Counted from the first letter of the stretch, positions 25,879 through 35,503 are shown. The stretch is DNA of 64,000 nt from an uncultured Croceitalea sp. (GCA_947503285.1 CANNDD010000004.1:248001-312000); one strand, 5' to 3'. Made by a program: numbers and translations. Notes: generated from the letters alone by a model not told the origin.

Positions 25879-26646
25879 ATGAAAAAATTGAAATTCAGTA
25901 TTGTCGCCCTATTTTTCGCAATGGCGATACCACTTCAGGCCCAAACGGCTGATGAGATCATTGCCAATTATTTTGAAAATACCGGAGGCATGGATAACTG
26001 GAAAAACATGACTGGTATGAAAATGACCGCTAAGGTAAATCAACAGGGGATGGAAATTCCATTGGAAATTTACCAACTTAAAGACGGGCGCCAAATGACC
26101 GTCATTACTTTTCAAGGTAAAGAGATCAAACAAGGGGTTTTTGATGGGGAGACCTTATGGAGTCATAATTTCATGACGATGAAAGCAGAGAAGAGCGATG
26201 CCGAGCAAACCGCTAATTTTAAGTTGAATACCAACGATTTCCCAGATTCTTTTATGGATTATAAAGAAAAGGGCTATACCGTAGAACTTATGGGTAAGGA
26301 AACCATTGACGGTGCCGAGACCTATAAGATAAAACTGGTCAAAGAACCTATTATGGTCGACGGAAATCAAGAAGAGGATATTTCTTTTTATTTTTTTGAT
26401 ACCGAAAACTTCGTGCCCATTGCCGTACAATCAGAAATCAAATCAGGACCCGCGAAGGGCCAGACGTCAGAAACTACCATGAGCGACTATCAAGAGGTTG
26501 ACGGAATGTACTTTCCATTTTCAATGACCCAAGGTGTCAAAGACGGGCAATCACAGCCTATTACGATAAGTGCAATTGAACTGAACCCCACCGTGGACGA
26601 CAGTTCGTTTAGCTTTCCTGAGGAAGTCGGTGAAGAAAAAAAATAA
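25879..26646 (+). CDS. Secreted LolA-like (outer-membrane lipoprotein-sorting) protein
   Basis: The 255-aa protein has a signal peptide (cleavage near residue 21, LQAQ) and a mature domain that fits the LolA/LppX half-barrel seen in many Bacteroidota secreted proteins: DEIIANYFENTGGMDNWKN, then paired strands such as KQGVFDGETLWSH and MDYKEKGYTVELMGKETIDG. It could carry a lipid or lipoprotein in the periplasm; it is not the canonical LolA, and the role is inferred from fold only. The segment around its start codon (25876-25889) is exactly complementary to 14 nt of the third small-RNA-like unit. A terminator follows. Confidence 0.65.
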   Translation: MKKLKFSIVALFFAMAIPLQAQTADEIIANYFENTGGMDNWKNMTGMKMTAKVNQQGMEIPLEIYQLKDGRQMTVITFQGKEIKQGVFDGETLWSHNFMTMKAEKSDAEQTANFKLNTNDFPDSFMDYKEKGYTVELMGKETIDGAETYKIKLVKEPIMVDGNQEEDISFYFFDTENFVPIAVQSEIKSGPAKGQTSETTMSDYQEVDGMYFPFSMTQGVKDGQSQPITISAIELNPTVDDSSFSFPEEVGEEKK

Positions 26647-26661
26647 ATACTGCTAAATTTT

Positions 26662-26691
26662 GAGGGACCCCTATGCGGGTCTCTTTTTTTT
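26662..26691 (+). terminator. Rho-independent terminator
   Basis: GGGACCC at 26664-26670 pairs with GGGTCTC at 26677-26683 (one G-U pair) around a 6-nt loop, followed by at least seven T. It lies between the LolA-like gene and the sortilin-like gene, separating their transcripts. Confidence 0.8.
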
Positions 26692-26704
26692 AAACCTATC
26701 AATC

Positions 26705-29700
26705 ATGAAAAAAATATTTATATCGGGGCTTGTACTGGGGTTAGCGTCTTTGACAACAGCTAACGCACAAGACTTGGGCTCCATTGATGGTAAAGCGCTT
26801 TTTGGTGATATGAGTGCACGCCATATCGGGCCGGCCTTAATGAGTGGTCGTATTAACGACATGGAAAACCATCCCACGAACAGTAGGATAATTTATGCTG
26901 GAACAGCCGGTGGTGGCGTTTGGAAATCCAACGACGCAGGTACTACGTTCAATCCAATTTTTGACGACTATTGCCAGTCTATCGGGGCTGTCGAACTAGA
27001 TCCCAACGACCCTGACAATACCATATACGTAGGTACGGGTGAAACCTGGACGCGCAATAGCGTATCCGTTGGTGATGGCCTATACAAATCTGTCGATGGC
27101 GGTGCCAACTGGACAAAACTAGGTTTTGAAAACTCTGACCGAATTGCCAATATCATTGTAAATCCAAAAAATTCAAATGAGGTTTATGTAGGTGTGCTAG
27201 GCGCACTTTGGGGCGATAGCGAAGAACGCGGTGTCTATAAATCAACTGATGCCGGAGCAACTTGGGAAAAATTGTTATATGTAAATCAAAAAACCGGATG
27301 TGCTGATTTGGCAATGGATCCCTCAGACCCAAATACCATATATGCCAGTATGTGGGAGTTCAGAAGAACAGGATGGTCTTTCGAATCTGGTGGGGCCAAT
27401 AGCGCCCTTTATAAGTCTACCGATGCGGGTAAAACCTGGAATAAGATCCATAATGGTTTCCCAGAAGGAAAACTAGGCCGTTTGGGCATAGCGATTGCCC
27501 CTTCCAATCCTAAAGTTCTTTATACGGTAATCGAAGCGGAAAAAAATGAACGTAAAGGTCTATATCGCAGTAATGATGCCGGTGCAAGTTGGGAGCAATT
27601 GAACAACGATTTCGGTATTACCGTACGTCCCTTTTATTTTTCGAGGATTGTAGTCGATCCCAAAAATGAGGATGTGGTAGTTAAAGGTGGTTTGAGTGGT
27701 TCCATATCGAGGGATGGCGGAAAAACCTTTAAGGCTCTAGGCAACATGCACTCTGACATTCATGATATCGTATTTAGCATTAAAGATTCCGATATCATGT
27801 ATATAGGGACCGATGGAGGGGTATATCGAACCTGGGATGGTGGCACAAATATGGAAATTGTGGAAAATCTTCCCTTATCGCAATTTTACCATATTAGCGT
27901 TGACAATGCCGAACCCTATAACATATATGGCGGATTACAAGATAATGGGTCTTGGTATGGCCCTTCTTCATCACCCGGTGGTGTTGAGGCCCGTGACTGG
28001 AATTCCGTTGGTTATGGTGATGGATTTCGCGTATTGAAACATCCTACCAAAAATATTATTTATTCCGAGATGCAAGGTGCAGAGAATGTGTGGCGCTATG
28101 ATGTCGAAAGAAATTTGACAAAGACCATTCAGCCTTTACAGGTTTCTGAAGACCAAAAACTACGTTGGAACTGGAATGCCCCCATGGCGATAAGCACACA
28201 TCAGCCTGATCGCTTTTATATGGGAAGCCAATATTTGCACAAGTCAGAAGATATGGGTGATAGCTGGAAAATCATTTCCCCAGATCTTACCACCAATGAT
28301 CCAACGAAACAGAATCAAGAAGATTCAGGTGGTCTTTCGATGGATAATTCGGGGGCTGAAAACCACACCACGATTTTCACTATTGCAGAATCATCCCTAG
28401 ATGAAAATGTCATTTGGGTGGGTACCGATGACGGAAACGTTCAAGTAACCCAAGATGGGGGAAAAACATGGACCAATACCGTTGCTAATATTCCTGGGCT
28501 TCCGGCAAACACATGGTGCTATCATATCGAGGCCAGTACTTTTGAAAAAGGTACTGCCTATGCCGTTTTTGATGGGCATACCGCGAATGACAAGAACCCG
28601 TATGTCTATAAGACGACCGACTTCGGAAAAACATGGAAAAATATCATTTCCGATGATGTGGTTGGTTTCGCTAGAAACATACAAGAAGACTATGTAAACC
28701 CCGATCTATTGTTTCTAGGTACCGAATTTGGATTGTACATTACCATGGACGGAGGTGAAAATTGGAAAAAATTCACCAATAACATGCCTTCCGTGGCGGT
28801 CCATTTCATTGACCTACAGAAAAAAACCAACGATTTGGTAATGGGCACCCATGGACGTGGAGTCATTATCATAGATGACATTTCACCCCTACGTGATATC
28901 AACGATGAGGTCTTAGCGCAAAACGTTCATTTTTTCGATACCCCTAATACCATAATCAGTGAAACGGGTGGATTTTCTGGAAACTTTGGCGGCGAGACCC
29001 AATTCGTTGGTCCCAATAAGAGCAAAGACGTGCAGATCAAGTATTACTTGAAGAAACGACACACTTTTGGTAAAATGAAAATGGAAATCCAAGACATGGA
29101 TGGAAATTTAATCGCTGAATTGGGGCCGGGCAAATCAAAAGGCATCAATATCGTGGACTGGAACTATACCAGAAAGCAACCAAAAGTGGCCAAGGGCAAG
29201 ACCTTCAGTTTTGGCGGATTTACCTCGCCCCAAGTTCCTGCGGGAACCTATAAGGCGGTAATGACAAAGGGTAAGGAAACCTTTGAGCACACTTTTGATG
29301 TGGTGTATGATCCCAAATCACCGTTGAGCGCTACCGATAGGGAACTGAAGAACTCGACCACGATGCAATTATATGACATGACCCAAGAATTGGCATACTT
29401 GGTTTACGAGGTCGATGAAATCTTGACCCATGCCGAGGCCAAAGGCGATTCCAAAACAGTTTCGAAGCTAAATTCGCTTAAAGAAACCTTGGTCATCACA
29501 ACAGGGGATAATTATGTGGGTTCTGCCGAGCCGCAGTTACGCGAAAAAATGGCGGATTTGTATAGTAAACTCGCCTCGAGCTACGATAAACCCTCAAGCT
29601 CTGAGCTTGAAAACCTTAAGGTTATTTCCACTAGGTTTGTTGATGCAAAAGAAAGTTTTGCCAAGTTGAAATCGAAATACCTCAAGAAGCAACCTCTTGA

Positions 29701-29737
29701 AATGAAGTCATTTGAGGTTTTTCTAGAGAGTAAATAA
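26705..29737 (+). CDS. Secreted sortilin/BNR-repeat beta-propeller protein
   Basis: The start at 26705 gives a signal peptide (MKKIFISGLVLGLASLTTANAQ) and 1010 aa; an in-frame codon at 26660 would add a non-secretory extension. The mature protein carries many Asp-box/BNR motifs (SNDAGTTF, SVDGGANWTKL, STDAGATWEKL, SRDGGKTFKAL, TQDGGKTWTN, TMDGGENWKKF), as in VPS10/sortilin and YCF48-like beta-propellers, followed by a C-terminal beta domain and helical tail. No sialidase catalytic set is evident. Proteins of this family are frequent in flavobacteria and often called glycosyl hydrolase without proof. Confidence 0.85.
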   Translation: MKKIFISGLVLGLASLTTANAQDLGSIDGKALFGDMSARHIGPALMSGRINDMENHPTNSRIIYAGTAGGGVWKSNDAGTTFNPIFDDYCQSIGAVELDPNDPDNTIYVGTGETWTRNSVSVGDGLYKSVDGGANWTKLGFENSDRIANIIVNPKNSNEVYVGVLGALWGDSEERGVYKSTDAGATWEKLLYVNQKTGCADLAMDPSDPNTIYASMWEFRRTGWSFESGGANSALYKSTDAGKTWNKIHNGFPEGKLGRLGIAIAPSNPKVLYTVIEAEKNERKGLYRSNDAGASWEQLNNDFGITVRPFYFSRIVVDPKNEDVVVKGGLSGSISRDGGKTFKALGNMHSDIHDIVFSIKDSDIMYIGTDGGVYRTWDGGTNMEIVENLPLSQFYHISVDNAEPYNIYGGLQDNGSWYGPSSSPGGVEARDWNSVGYGDGFRVLKHPTKNIIYSEMQGAENVWRYDVERNLTKTIQPLQVSEDQKLRWNWNAPMAISTHQPDRFYMGSQYLHKSEDMGDSWKIISPDLTTNDPTKQNQEDSGGLSMDNSGAENHTTIFTIAESSLDENVIWVGTDDGNVQVTQDGGKTWTNTVANIPGLPANTWCYHIEASTFEKGTAYAVFDGHTANDKNPYVYKTTDFGKTWKNIISDDVVGFARNIQEDYVNPDLLFLGTEFGLYITMDGGENWKKFTNNMPSVAVHFIDLQKKTNDLVMGTHGRGVIIIDDISPLRDINDEVLAQNVHFFDTPNTIISETGGFSGNFGGETQFVGPNKSKDVQIKYYLKKRHTFGKMKMEIQDMDGNLIAELGPGKSKGINIVDWNYTRKQPKVAKGKTFSFGGFTSPQVPAGTYKAVMTKGKETFEHTFDVVYDPKSPLSATDRELKNSTTMQLYDMTQELAYLVYEVDEILTHAEAKGDSKTVSKLNSLKETLVITTGDNYVGSAEPQLREKMADLYSKLASSYDKPSSSELENLKVISTRFVDAKESFAKLKSKYLKKQPLEMKSFEVFLESK

Positions 29738-29754
29738 TATTTTCAAGGGTTACA

Positions 29755-29801
29755 GGCCGTGTTACAAGTGGGGTTCGACCGACTGGTAACACGGCCTTTT
29801 T
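29755..29801 (+). terminator. Rho-independent terminator
   Basis: GGCCGTGTTAC at 29755-29765 is perfectly mirrored at 29786-29796, an 11-bp stem with a 20-nt loop, followed by five T. It ends the sortilin-like transcript. Confidence 0.88.
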
Positions 29802-29883
29802 GTTTATAAGAAGTTGAAAACTACCTAAGGGTATTCCGATTATCGAAGGTCACATCACGTAATTTTAACTAAACAAATGCCGT

Positions 29884-30294
29884 ATGAAAGAGCGTTCTCA
29901 GAATTTGCTAAAGGTAAGGCCCGAGATAAAAACCACTCAAATCAACCCTATGATGAGTGATGGGGAACGTTTTCAAAATGAAACGTTGAGACCTATCTTA
30001 AAGATGCAAAATGATCTGTTCATCGAAGTGTTCAAAAACTACATCAAAAAACACAAGAACGCTTTTTATGAACTTTCGTTAGAGCAAAGACTGGACTATA
30101 TCGCCAAGGCCATACAAAAAGATATCAAGCTTAGAAATTCTTTAAAAGGTATGGTAATCGGTCAATTTACCGTTGAGGAATACCGGATATACATCCAGAA
30201 TTCCTCTGCATTGAACAAACGAATGATGAACATGGTCATCAAACGCTTAAAAGACCAAATTCAATTATTGGAAAGAATACAATTAGCCTATTAG
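29884..30294 (+). CDS. Conserved hypothetical protein, 136 aa
   Basis: This is a soluble, mostly helical protein with no signal peptide. Readable features are SDGERFQNETLRPILKMQNDL near residue 25, HKNAFYELSLEQRLDYI near residue 56, and LKGMVIGQFTVEEYRIY near residue 84. Similar flavobacterial proteins exist and are sometimes labelled glyoxalase, but no vicinal-oxygen-chelate metal motif is visible here. Its 3' end overlaps the convergent DUF2461 gene by 12 bp. Confidence 0.75.
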   Translation: MKERSQNLLKVRPEIKTTQINPMMSDGERFQNETLRPILKMQNDLFIEVFKNYIKKHKNAFYELSLEQRLDYIAKAIQKDIKLRNSLKGMVIGQFTVEEYRIYIQNSSALNKRMMNMVIKRLKDQIQLLERIQLAY

Positions 30295-30963
30295 TGATTC
30301 CCCATTCAAATTTGTAGTCAACACAGAACCCATAAAATCAAAATAGGGTCTTATGGCCCTGAACGAATCATCGACATGCCTTAGAAAATCATCCGATAAG
30401 ACTTCTTGATCGGAAAAATTTCTGACAAAGATGAATTGTTTATGGCGAATCAAATCAATATCAGGATGATCTTTGTCAAATCCTTTCGGTGCCGTTTTAA
30501 CCGCATCACCCTTCAAATCACCCCAAATGGTTTGAAATGCTTCTTCATTAATGATTTCCCGAAATTCAGATGCATCTACTTCCAATTCTTTTCGTATACG
30601 TAACAAGTCTTCTTTATTCGGGGCCCAAAAGCCCGTAGCTATAAAGGTTTCCCCTGGTTTTAAACATAAATAGTACCCCCCACGCCGCTCCGCTCCTGCC
30701 CTTGAGAACGAAACTGAGAATTGGGTTTTGTAAGGCGTTTTATCCTTAGAAAAGCGAACATCACGATAAATACGAAACATCTTCATTTTTTCAATCTGAT
30801 CGTGCTTATTCAAACGCTCGGTCAATGCAGTAAACAGCCCTTTCATTTCAAGTTCATGAGTTTTGAACTCATCCTTATGTTCCGTGAACCACTCACGGTT
30901 ATTGTTTTTTTCCAATCTCTTTAAAAAATCCAGCGCCTTGCTGTTCAACATTAGGTCAGCCAT
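30283..30963 (-). CDS. DUF2461 (TIGR02453) protein
   Basis: The 226-aa protein matches the DUF2461 pattern: FLKRLEKNNNREWFTEHKDEF at residues 13-33, MFRIYRDVRFSKDKTPYKTQFSVSF at about 60-85, GGYYLCLKPGETFIATGFW, and KGFDKDHPDIDLIRHKQF. The function of this family is not known. It is monocistronic, divergent from cysE. Confidence 0.9.
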   Translation of the reverse strand: MADLMLNSKALDFLKRLEKNNNREWFTEHKDEFKTHELEMKGLFTALTERLNKHDQIEKMKMFRIYRDVRFSKDKTPYKTQFSVSFSRAGAERRGGYYLCLKPGETFIATGFWAPNKEDLLRIRKELEVDASEFREIINEEAFQTIWGDLKGDAVKTAPKGFDKDHPDIDLIRHKQFIFVRNFSDQEVLSDDFLRHVDDSFRAIRPYFDFMGSVLTTNLNGESLIG

Positions 30964-31060
30964 ATCACAAATCGGTCTTATTTTAGGCTAAAGTTAACCA
31001 TTTCAACAGTGATTGCTTTTTTGAGAATATTTAATTTTGAACTGTACAAGCCAATTTGCA

Positions 31061-31852
31061 ATGGACAAACAAAAAATAATTGCCACGCTAAGGAAGCATA
31101 AAAAACAGCCCTACTTAGACTACCGATTGAAAAGCCATACCGAAATATTTACGGATACCCTATTCTATACGCTGTTTGACATCAATACCGACATTGAAAG
31201 TAATCTTGAGGTGTTAGAGGGACAGTTCAATGAACTGGTCGATCTTGCCTGTTGGGAAACCCATAAACCATGTACCAAGGTCTGGAACAATTATGTGCAG
31301 CAGCTGCCCGAAATTCTTGAAAAACTGAACTTGGATGCCGAGGCCATCTTAAATTGTGATCCCGCTTCATTGTCCATACAAGAGGTCTACATGGCCTACC
31401 CCGGTTTTTATGCGATTGCCATTTACCGCCTTGCCCACGTGCTCTATAACGAAGGTTTTCCTTTGGTACCCCGATTGATGACGGAATATGCACACCGACA
31501 GACGGGAGTGGATATCAATCCTGGTGCGACCATAGGTAAATCATTTTTTATTGACCATGCAACCGGTGTCGTCATTGGTGAGACCGCAATTATAAAAGAT
31601 GATGTGAAGATTTATCAAGGGGTTACCCTAGGGGCCCTTTTCGTCAATAAATCCCTCCGTCAGACCAAAAGACACCCCACCATCGAATCAAATGTTACCA
31701 TTTATGCAAACGCGACAATCCTAGGTGGTGAGACCGTTATCGGAGAAAACTCCGTGATAGGTGGTAATGCTTGGTTAACGGCATCAATTCCGCCGAATTC
31801 AAAAGTATTCCATACCCCAGAAATTAAAATCAAAACAAGTACTAATGTCTAA
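31061..31852 (+). CDS. cysE: Serine O-acetyltransferase
   Basis: From the ATG at 31061 the protein is 263 aa. It acetylates L-serine with acetyl-CoA in cysteine synthesis. The N-terminal helical part is followed by the left-handed beta-helix of hexapeptide repeats from about residue 150: HRQTGVDINPGATIG, FFIDHATGVVIGETAIIKDDV, YQGVTLGALFVNK, and ILGGETVIGENSVIGGNAW. The length and helical N-terminus match the EpsC type. The last 8 bp overlap the cysteine synthase gene, so product and consumer of O-acetylserine are translated together. Confidence 0.92.
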   Translation: MDKQKIIATLRKHKKQPYLDYRLKSHTEIFTDTLFYTLFDINTDIESNLEVLEGQFNELVDLACWETHKPCTKVWNNYVQQLPEILEKLNLDAEAILNCDPASLSIQEVYMAYPGFYAIAIYRLAHVLYNEGFPLVPRLMTEYAHRQTGVDINPGATIGKSFFIDHATGVVIGETAIIKDDVKIYQGVTLGALFVNKSLRQTKRHPTIESNVTIYANATILGGETVIGENSVIGGNAWLTASIPPNSKVFHTPEIKIKTSTNV

Positions 31853-32729
31853 TTCCATACTGAACCTGATTGGAAACACCCCATTGGTCAAATCAAGGGT
31901 TCTGAACGATAACCCAAACGTAACGCTATACTTCAAGTTGGAAGGACACAACCCGGGAGGGAGCGTAAAAGACCGCCCAGCCTACCATATGATCAAAATG
32001 GGTTTGGAGCGTGGGGATTTCAATAAAGATTCAAAATTGATAGAGGCCACCAGTGGCAATACCGGTATTGGATTGGCTTTGGTGGCTAGCAGTTACGGAT
32101 TGGACATTGAACTGGTAATGCCTGAAAATTCAACGTATGAAAGGGTGCAAACGATGAGTGCCTATGGGGCAAAAGTAACCTTGACCCCTGCCGATATCGG
32201 CATTGAAGGTGCTCGGGATTATGTGGAAAACAAGGTGAAAAATGAAGGTTTCACCATGCTCAACCAATTTGGGAATGATGATAACTGGAAGGCACATTAT
32301 AGAACGACGGGGCCCGAACTATGGAAGGACACCCAGGGTAGCATCACCCATTTTGTTTCTAGCATGGGCACTACCGGCACAATTACCGGAACTTCCACGT
32401 ACCTCAAAGAACAAAATTCAAACGTTCAAATCATTGGCGTGCAACCTGAAGAAGGGGCTCGCATACCGGGTATACGCAAATGGTCACCTGAATATGTACC
32501 TAGTATCTTTGACCCCAAAAAAGTAGATGACATTTTATACGTCAATGAAAAAGATGCCATTGCCATGGCCAAGCGACTTGCAAAAGAGGAAGGAATTTTT
32601 TCCGGTATGAGCAGTGGTGGGGCCGCCGTCGTTGCATTACGTATTGCGAAACAATTGAAAAATGGTGTCATTGTCTCCATCGTATGTGATCGCGGTGACC
32701 GGTACTTATCCTCGAACCTATTTGATTGA
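31845..32729 (+). CDS. cysM: Cysteine synthase (O-acetylserine sulfhydrylase)
   Basis: The 294-aa PLP enzyme makes cysteine from O-acetylserine and sulfide. The PLP lysine is in GGSVKDRPAYHM (about residue 42), the substrate loop is EATSGNTGIGLA (about 67-78), and the phosphate loop is SSMGTTGTITGTS (about 169). A Ser in SGMSSGGAAV binds the pyridine nitrogen. The short length without an extended C-terminus is closer to CysM than CysK, but the two cannot be told apart with certainty. Confidence 0.9.
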   Translation: MSNSILNLIGNTPLVKSRVLNDNPNVTLYFKLEGHNPGGSVKDRPAYHMIKMGLERGDFNKDSKLIEATSGNTGIGLALVASSYGLDIELVMPENSTYERVQTMSAYGAKVTLTPADIGIEGARDYVENKVKNEGFTMLNQFGNDDNWKAHYRTTGPELWKDTQGSITHFVSSMGTTGTITGTSTYLKEQNSNVQIIGVQPEEGARIPGIRKWSPEYVPSIFDPKKVDDILYVNEKDAIAMAKRLAKEEGIFSGMSSGGAAVVALRIAKQLKNGVIVSIVCDRGDRYLSSNLFD

Positions 32730-32856
32730 TTTTTTTGAATACTAACAGTTGATAAACATCTTTATCCAAAAAATATCTCGGGATAATACTGATACAACAG
32801 TGCCGACAGGAATATCGTGCATTTAAATGGATAGGGCTTACCTGTAAGTGACCACT

Positions 32857-33651
32857 TCAATCCAAAGCTTTGTCAATATGCTGGGTGTAGGCCTCAAAAT
32901 TTATCAAATTATTGTGTCCACCACTGGGTATGGTAATGAATGTTTTTTTGGCTGGGGCTGAATTATAAAGCTTCTTCCCAGATTCGTAGGGCACCACGGC
33001 GTCCTCCGTACCGTGGAAAATGGTTACTGGGCATGTAATGTCAGTGATGTATTTATTGGATTCGAACTTATAGGTTAACAACCACTTAACGGGCAATATG
33101 GGGAACCGCTTTTTAGCTACTTCCAATAAATTATAAAAAGGGGTTTCCAAGACCAGTTTCTTAGGGCTATTTTTCGAAGCCGTATAGGTTGCTATCGCAC
33201 AGCCCAAAGAACGGCCATAAACTATAATTTGGTCTTCACTGTAGTTTTTTAGCGTATAATCATAGAAAAGCTGGGCATCTTTGAACAAGGCCTCTTCACT
33301 AAGCTTACCCATACTTTTGCCATAAGTCCGGTAATCCATAATAATTACACTATAGTCTTTTTGTACAAAAAAGGTGGCAATTTCACCCCACCGTGATAAA
33401 TCCCCGGCATTGCCATGAAAATAAAGAATGGTTCCTTTCGGATTTTCACGTTTGAAATGAAGTCCATTAAGTCTGGCACCATCATCGGTGGTCAAAAAAA
33501 ATTCCTCAAAAGGTTCCGTAAATTGATAGGTATGTTCTTGTGGTAACGTTGTTGGTAGAAAAATAAGTTTTTCCTGCAAAAAATAGAGCATAGTGGAAAT
33601 TAGAAGGAATGTGGTAAGGATTATTAGGGCTATCTTTTTAAACTTTCGCAT
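32857..33651 (-). CDS. Alpha/beta hydrolase, BEM46-like (downstream copy)
   Basis: The start is taken as ATG 33651 (MRKFKKIALIILTT), giving 264 aa with one N-terminal membrane anchor; a start at 33678 is possible. The nucleophile elbow is YGRSLGCA, the oxyanion loop is FHGNAGDLSRWG, and the Asp and His of the triad are in FHGTEDAVVPY and PSGGHNNLI. It overlaps the upstream paralogue by 14 bp, so the pair is one operon that arose by duplication. Substrate unknown. Confidence 0.85.
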   Translation of the reverse strand: MRKFKKIALIILTTFLLISTMLYFLQEKLIFLPTTLPQEHTYQFTEPFEEFFLTTDDGARLNGLHFKRENPKGTILYFHGNAGDLSRWGEIATFFVQKDYSVIIMDYRTYGKSMGKLSEEALFKDAQLFYDYTLKNYSEDQIIVYGRSLGCAIATYTASKNSPKKLVLETPFYNLLEVAKKRFPILPVKWLLTYKFESNKYITDITCPVTIFHGTEDAVVPYESGKKLYNSAPAKKTFITIPSGGHNNLINFEAYTQHIDKALD

Positions 33652-34516
33652 TAGATGGTTTGGAACTGTGTTTGACATGGATACTTGAACCTTCTAAATT
33701 TACTTTACCAGGCTTTGAATTTACAATTTCGGAAAGCATTTTATGATAGGCCTCAAAAGTATTGAGATTTTTATGGCCACCACCTATCACCGTGTGAAGT
33801 GTAGTGGTCTTTGGATTTATTCGAGATAGTCTAACACTGGTCTTATAAGGTATCAAACGGTCATCGGTTCCATGAATGATGTGAATAGGACACTTCACGT
33901 ATTTCAACCATTTATAGGTAGGCATGGGAAATTTAATAAGTAACGACAGCGGCATAAAGGGAATATACTTCTTTGCTACTTTACTCAAACTGTAATAGGG
34001 AGCATCTAAAATCAACATCCGAGGGTTGTTCATTGAGGCTAGTTTGGTAGCAAAACCAGAACCCAAAGACCTACCGTATAGTATGATATATTTCTCAGAA
34101 ACTTTTTCCTTGATTTTGTTGTAAATAACCTGCATATCGCGTTTTACGGCTTTCTGGGTTCTACGACCAGTACTTTTACCGAAACCGCGATAATCTACCA
34201 TAATCACGTCAAAGCCATGACGGGTAAAATCGACGGCGAATTTACCCCAACCCTTTATGCTTTTTGAGTTTCCCTTTAAATAGAAGACGACACCCTTGGG
34301 GTTTTGGGCCTTAAAACGAAGTCCGTTAATGACGGCACCGTCCCTTGTTTCTATATTATATTCTTCAGTTTCTTGATTTTCGTAATGAAACTGAAATTCT
34401 TTTGGAAGCTTTTCCGGTTTGAACAAAAAATAGCCTTGCAGAAAGTACAAGAGTATACTGATAACCACATAGATCAGAACAGTAACTCCTATAACATAGC
34501 CAATCTCTTGCACCAC
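33638..34516 (-). CDS. Alpha/beta hydrolase, BEM46-like (upstream copy)
   Basis: The 292-aa paralogue of the next gene has an N-terminal membrane helix (about 7-27), nucleophile elbow YGRSLGSG, FYLKGNSKSIKGWG in the oxyanion position, and the catalytic Asp and His in IHGTDDRLIPY and IGGGHKNLN. It differs from its partner by a longer C-terminal tail that runs over the partner's start. The active site faces the periplasm or cytoplasm depending on anchor topology, which is not resolved. Confidence 0.85.
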   Translation of the reverse strand: MVQEIGYVIGVTVLIYVVISILLYFLQGYFLFKPEKLPKEFQFHYENQETEEYNIETRDGAVINGLRFKAQNPKGVVFYLKGNSKSIKGWGKFAVDFTRHGFDVIMVDYRGFGKSTGRRTQKAVKRDMQVIYNKIKEKVSEKYIILYGRSLGSGFATKLASMNNPRMLILDAPYYSLSKVAKKYIPFMPLSLLIKFPMPTYKWLKYVKCPIHIIHGTDDRLIPYKTSVRLSRINPKTTTLHTVIGGGHKNLNTFEAYHKMLSEIVNSKPGKVNLEGSSIHVKHSSKPSNAKV

Positions 34517-34563
34517 TTTAATTTTCTTGAAAATACAAAAAAACTAGGGCATTGGCTTTTTTG

Positions 34564-34597
34564 AATGAAAAAAGGGCGCTAAGTGCGCCCTCTTCAA
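34564..34597 (-). terminator. Rho-independent terminator (minus strand)
   Basis: Read on the minus strand, GGGCGC (34590-34585) pairs with GCGCCC (34579-34574) around ACTTA, with an outer TTGAA/TTCAA pairing and a T6 run. It terminates transcripts coming from the small membrane protein operon before the hydrolase gene at 34516. The 34598-34776 stretch between holds no convincing gene. Confidence 0.75.
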
Positions 34598-34776
34598 TGG
34601 TTTAATTAAGCTCTATGGTTTTTGACATTACCTTTCTTTTCTTTTCATACTTTTCACAATTGTATATCCCATACTTCAATAGTATTCTTGATTTTTTTCA
34701 AGACTCATCAATCCTTCTGGTCATTTGCTAGTATAACAATTTAGAATACGATACTTAATACCAAAGTATTCTGCTT

Positions 34777-34950
34777 CTATGGCTCTAATTTTTGAAAGGA
34801 GTTTTTGATAAAACTGATTAGAAAAAATACTAGAAAGAGGATGGCCAAACCTGCTGTGATGATAGATACCATGGTTACCTCAGTAGTCATTAGGCTTACT
34901 ATCCCGCTTCCTAGTGCTATAATTAGATAAGTAAGTGTGTTTTTAAACAT
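34777..34950 (-). CDS. Small two-helix membrane protein (57 aa)
   Basis: ATG at 34950 opens 57 codons ending in TAG at 34777. The peptide has two hydrophobic stretches, about residues 5-21 (TLTYLIIALGSGIVSLM) and 27-48 (VSIITAGLAILFLVFFLIS), and a short basic C-terminus (KNSFQKLEP), so an inner-membrane hairpin is likely. It begins 16 bp after the stop of the secreted protein gene at 34967 on the same strand, and the next terminator is downstream of it, so the two form one operon. No known family recognised. Confidence 0.65.
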   Translation of the reverse strand: MFKNTLTYLIIALGSGIVSLMTTEVTMVSIITAGLAILFLVFFLISFIKNSFQKLEP

Positions 34951-34966
34951 GTCACACTATATTAGA

Positions 34967-35503
34967 TTACTTGGATTCTGAACTGGAGTCCATTTTATTG
35001 AATGATTCCACCTTAAATTCAATCTCGTTTCCATCATCTAAAGTGAAAACATACGCCTTTTCAGGATTCATTTCATCGTCTAAATTAATCGACCTATTTT
35101 CTAATATGCTTAAGTTTTCGCCATCTTCTACCGCTACCATTAAATTATCGCGGCCAGATACCAAGGTAAAATCCGTCTTTGCACTGGTAGTATAACTGAA
35201 CTTAACCACTTCATCATACTGATTATCGGCATCATTATCGATTTTTACGGTTTTGACTACCACGGTAGGTGGAATGACCCTGTCTTGATTCACATTGTCC
35301 TTATCTTCCTTTTCCAACATTACCGCTTGGTTTCTAGTGGTTTCTATGAGTACCGAGTTTTTAATAAGTTCCCCATTTTGGTACAACTTGTACGTTTTTT
35401 TGGTACTCTCTTTTGAAACACCGGCCTGCGTTGCATCTTGCGCGAATGTGGTTGTACCAGTTAATAATGCTATTGATATTGCTATTGTCTTATATATTTT
35501 CAT
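34967..35503 (-). CDS. Secreted hypothetical protein, 178 aa
   Basis: A signal peptide (MKIYKTIAISIALLTGTTTFAQ) is followed by a ~155-residue acidic domain predicted to be beta-rich, with TYKLYQNGELIKNSVLIETT and a DDGNEIEFKVESF segment near the end. No enzymatic motif is seen. The gene lies 38 bp after dps on the same strand and 16 bp before the small membrane protein, so the three may share a stress-related transcript, which is inferred from spacing only. Confidence 0.75.
   Translation of the reverse strand: MKIYKTIAISIALLTGTTTFAQDATQAGVSKESTKKTYKLYQNGELIKNSVLIETTRNQAVMLEKEDKDNVNQDRVIPPTVVVKTVKIDNDADNQYDEVVKFSYTTSAKTDFTLVSGRDNLMVAVEDGENLSILENRSINLDDEMNPEKAYVFTLDDGNEIEFKVESFNKMDSSSESK

Noticed and set aside
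34604-34675. Short Lys-rich minus-strand frame before the terminator
   Set aside because: It lacks an ATG except near its end and its Lys content follows from A-rich DNA; more likely the 3' UTR of the small membrane protein operon.
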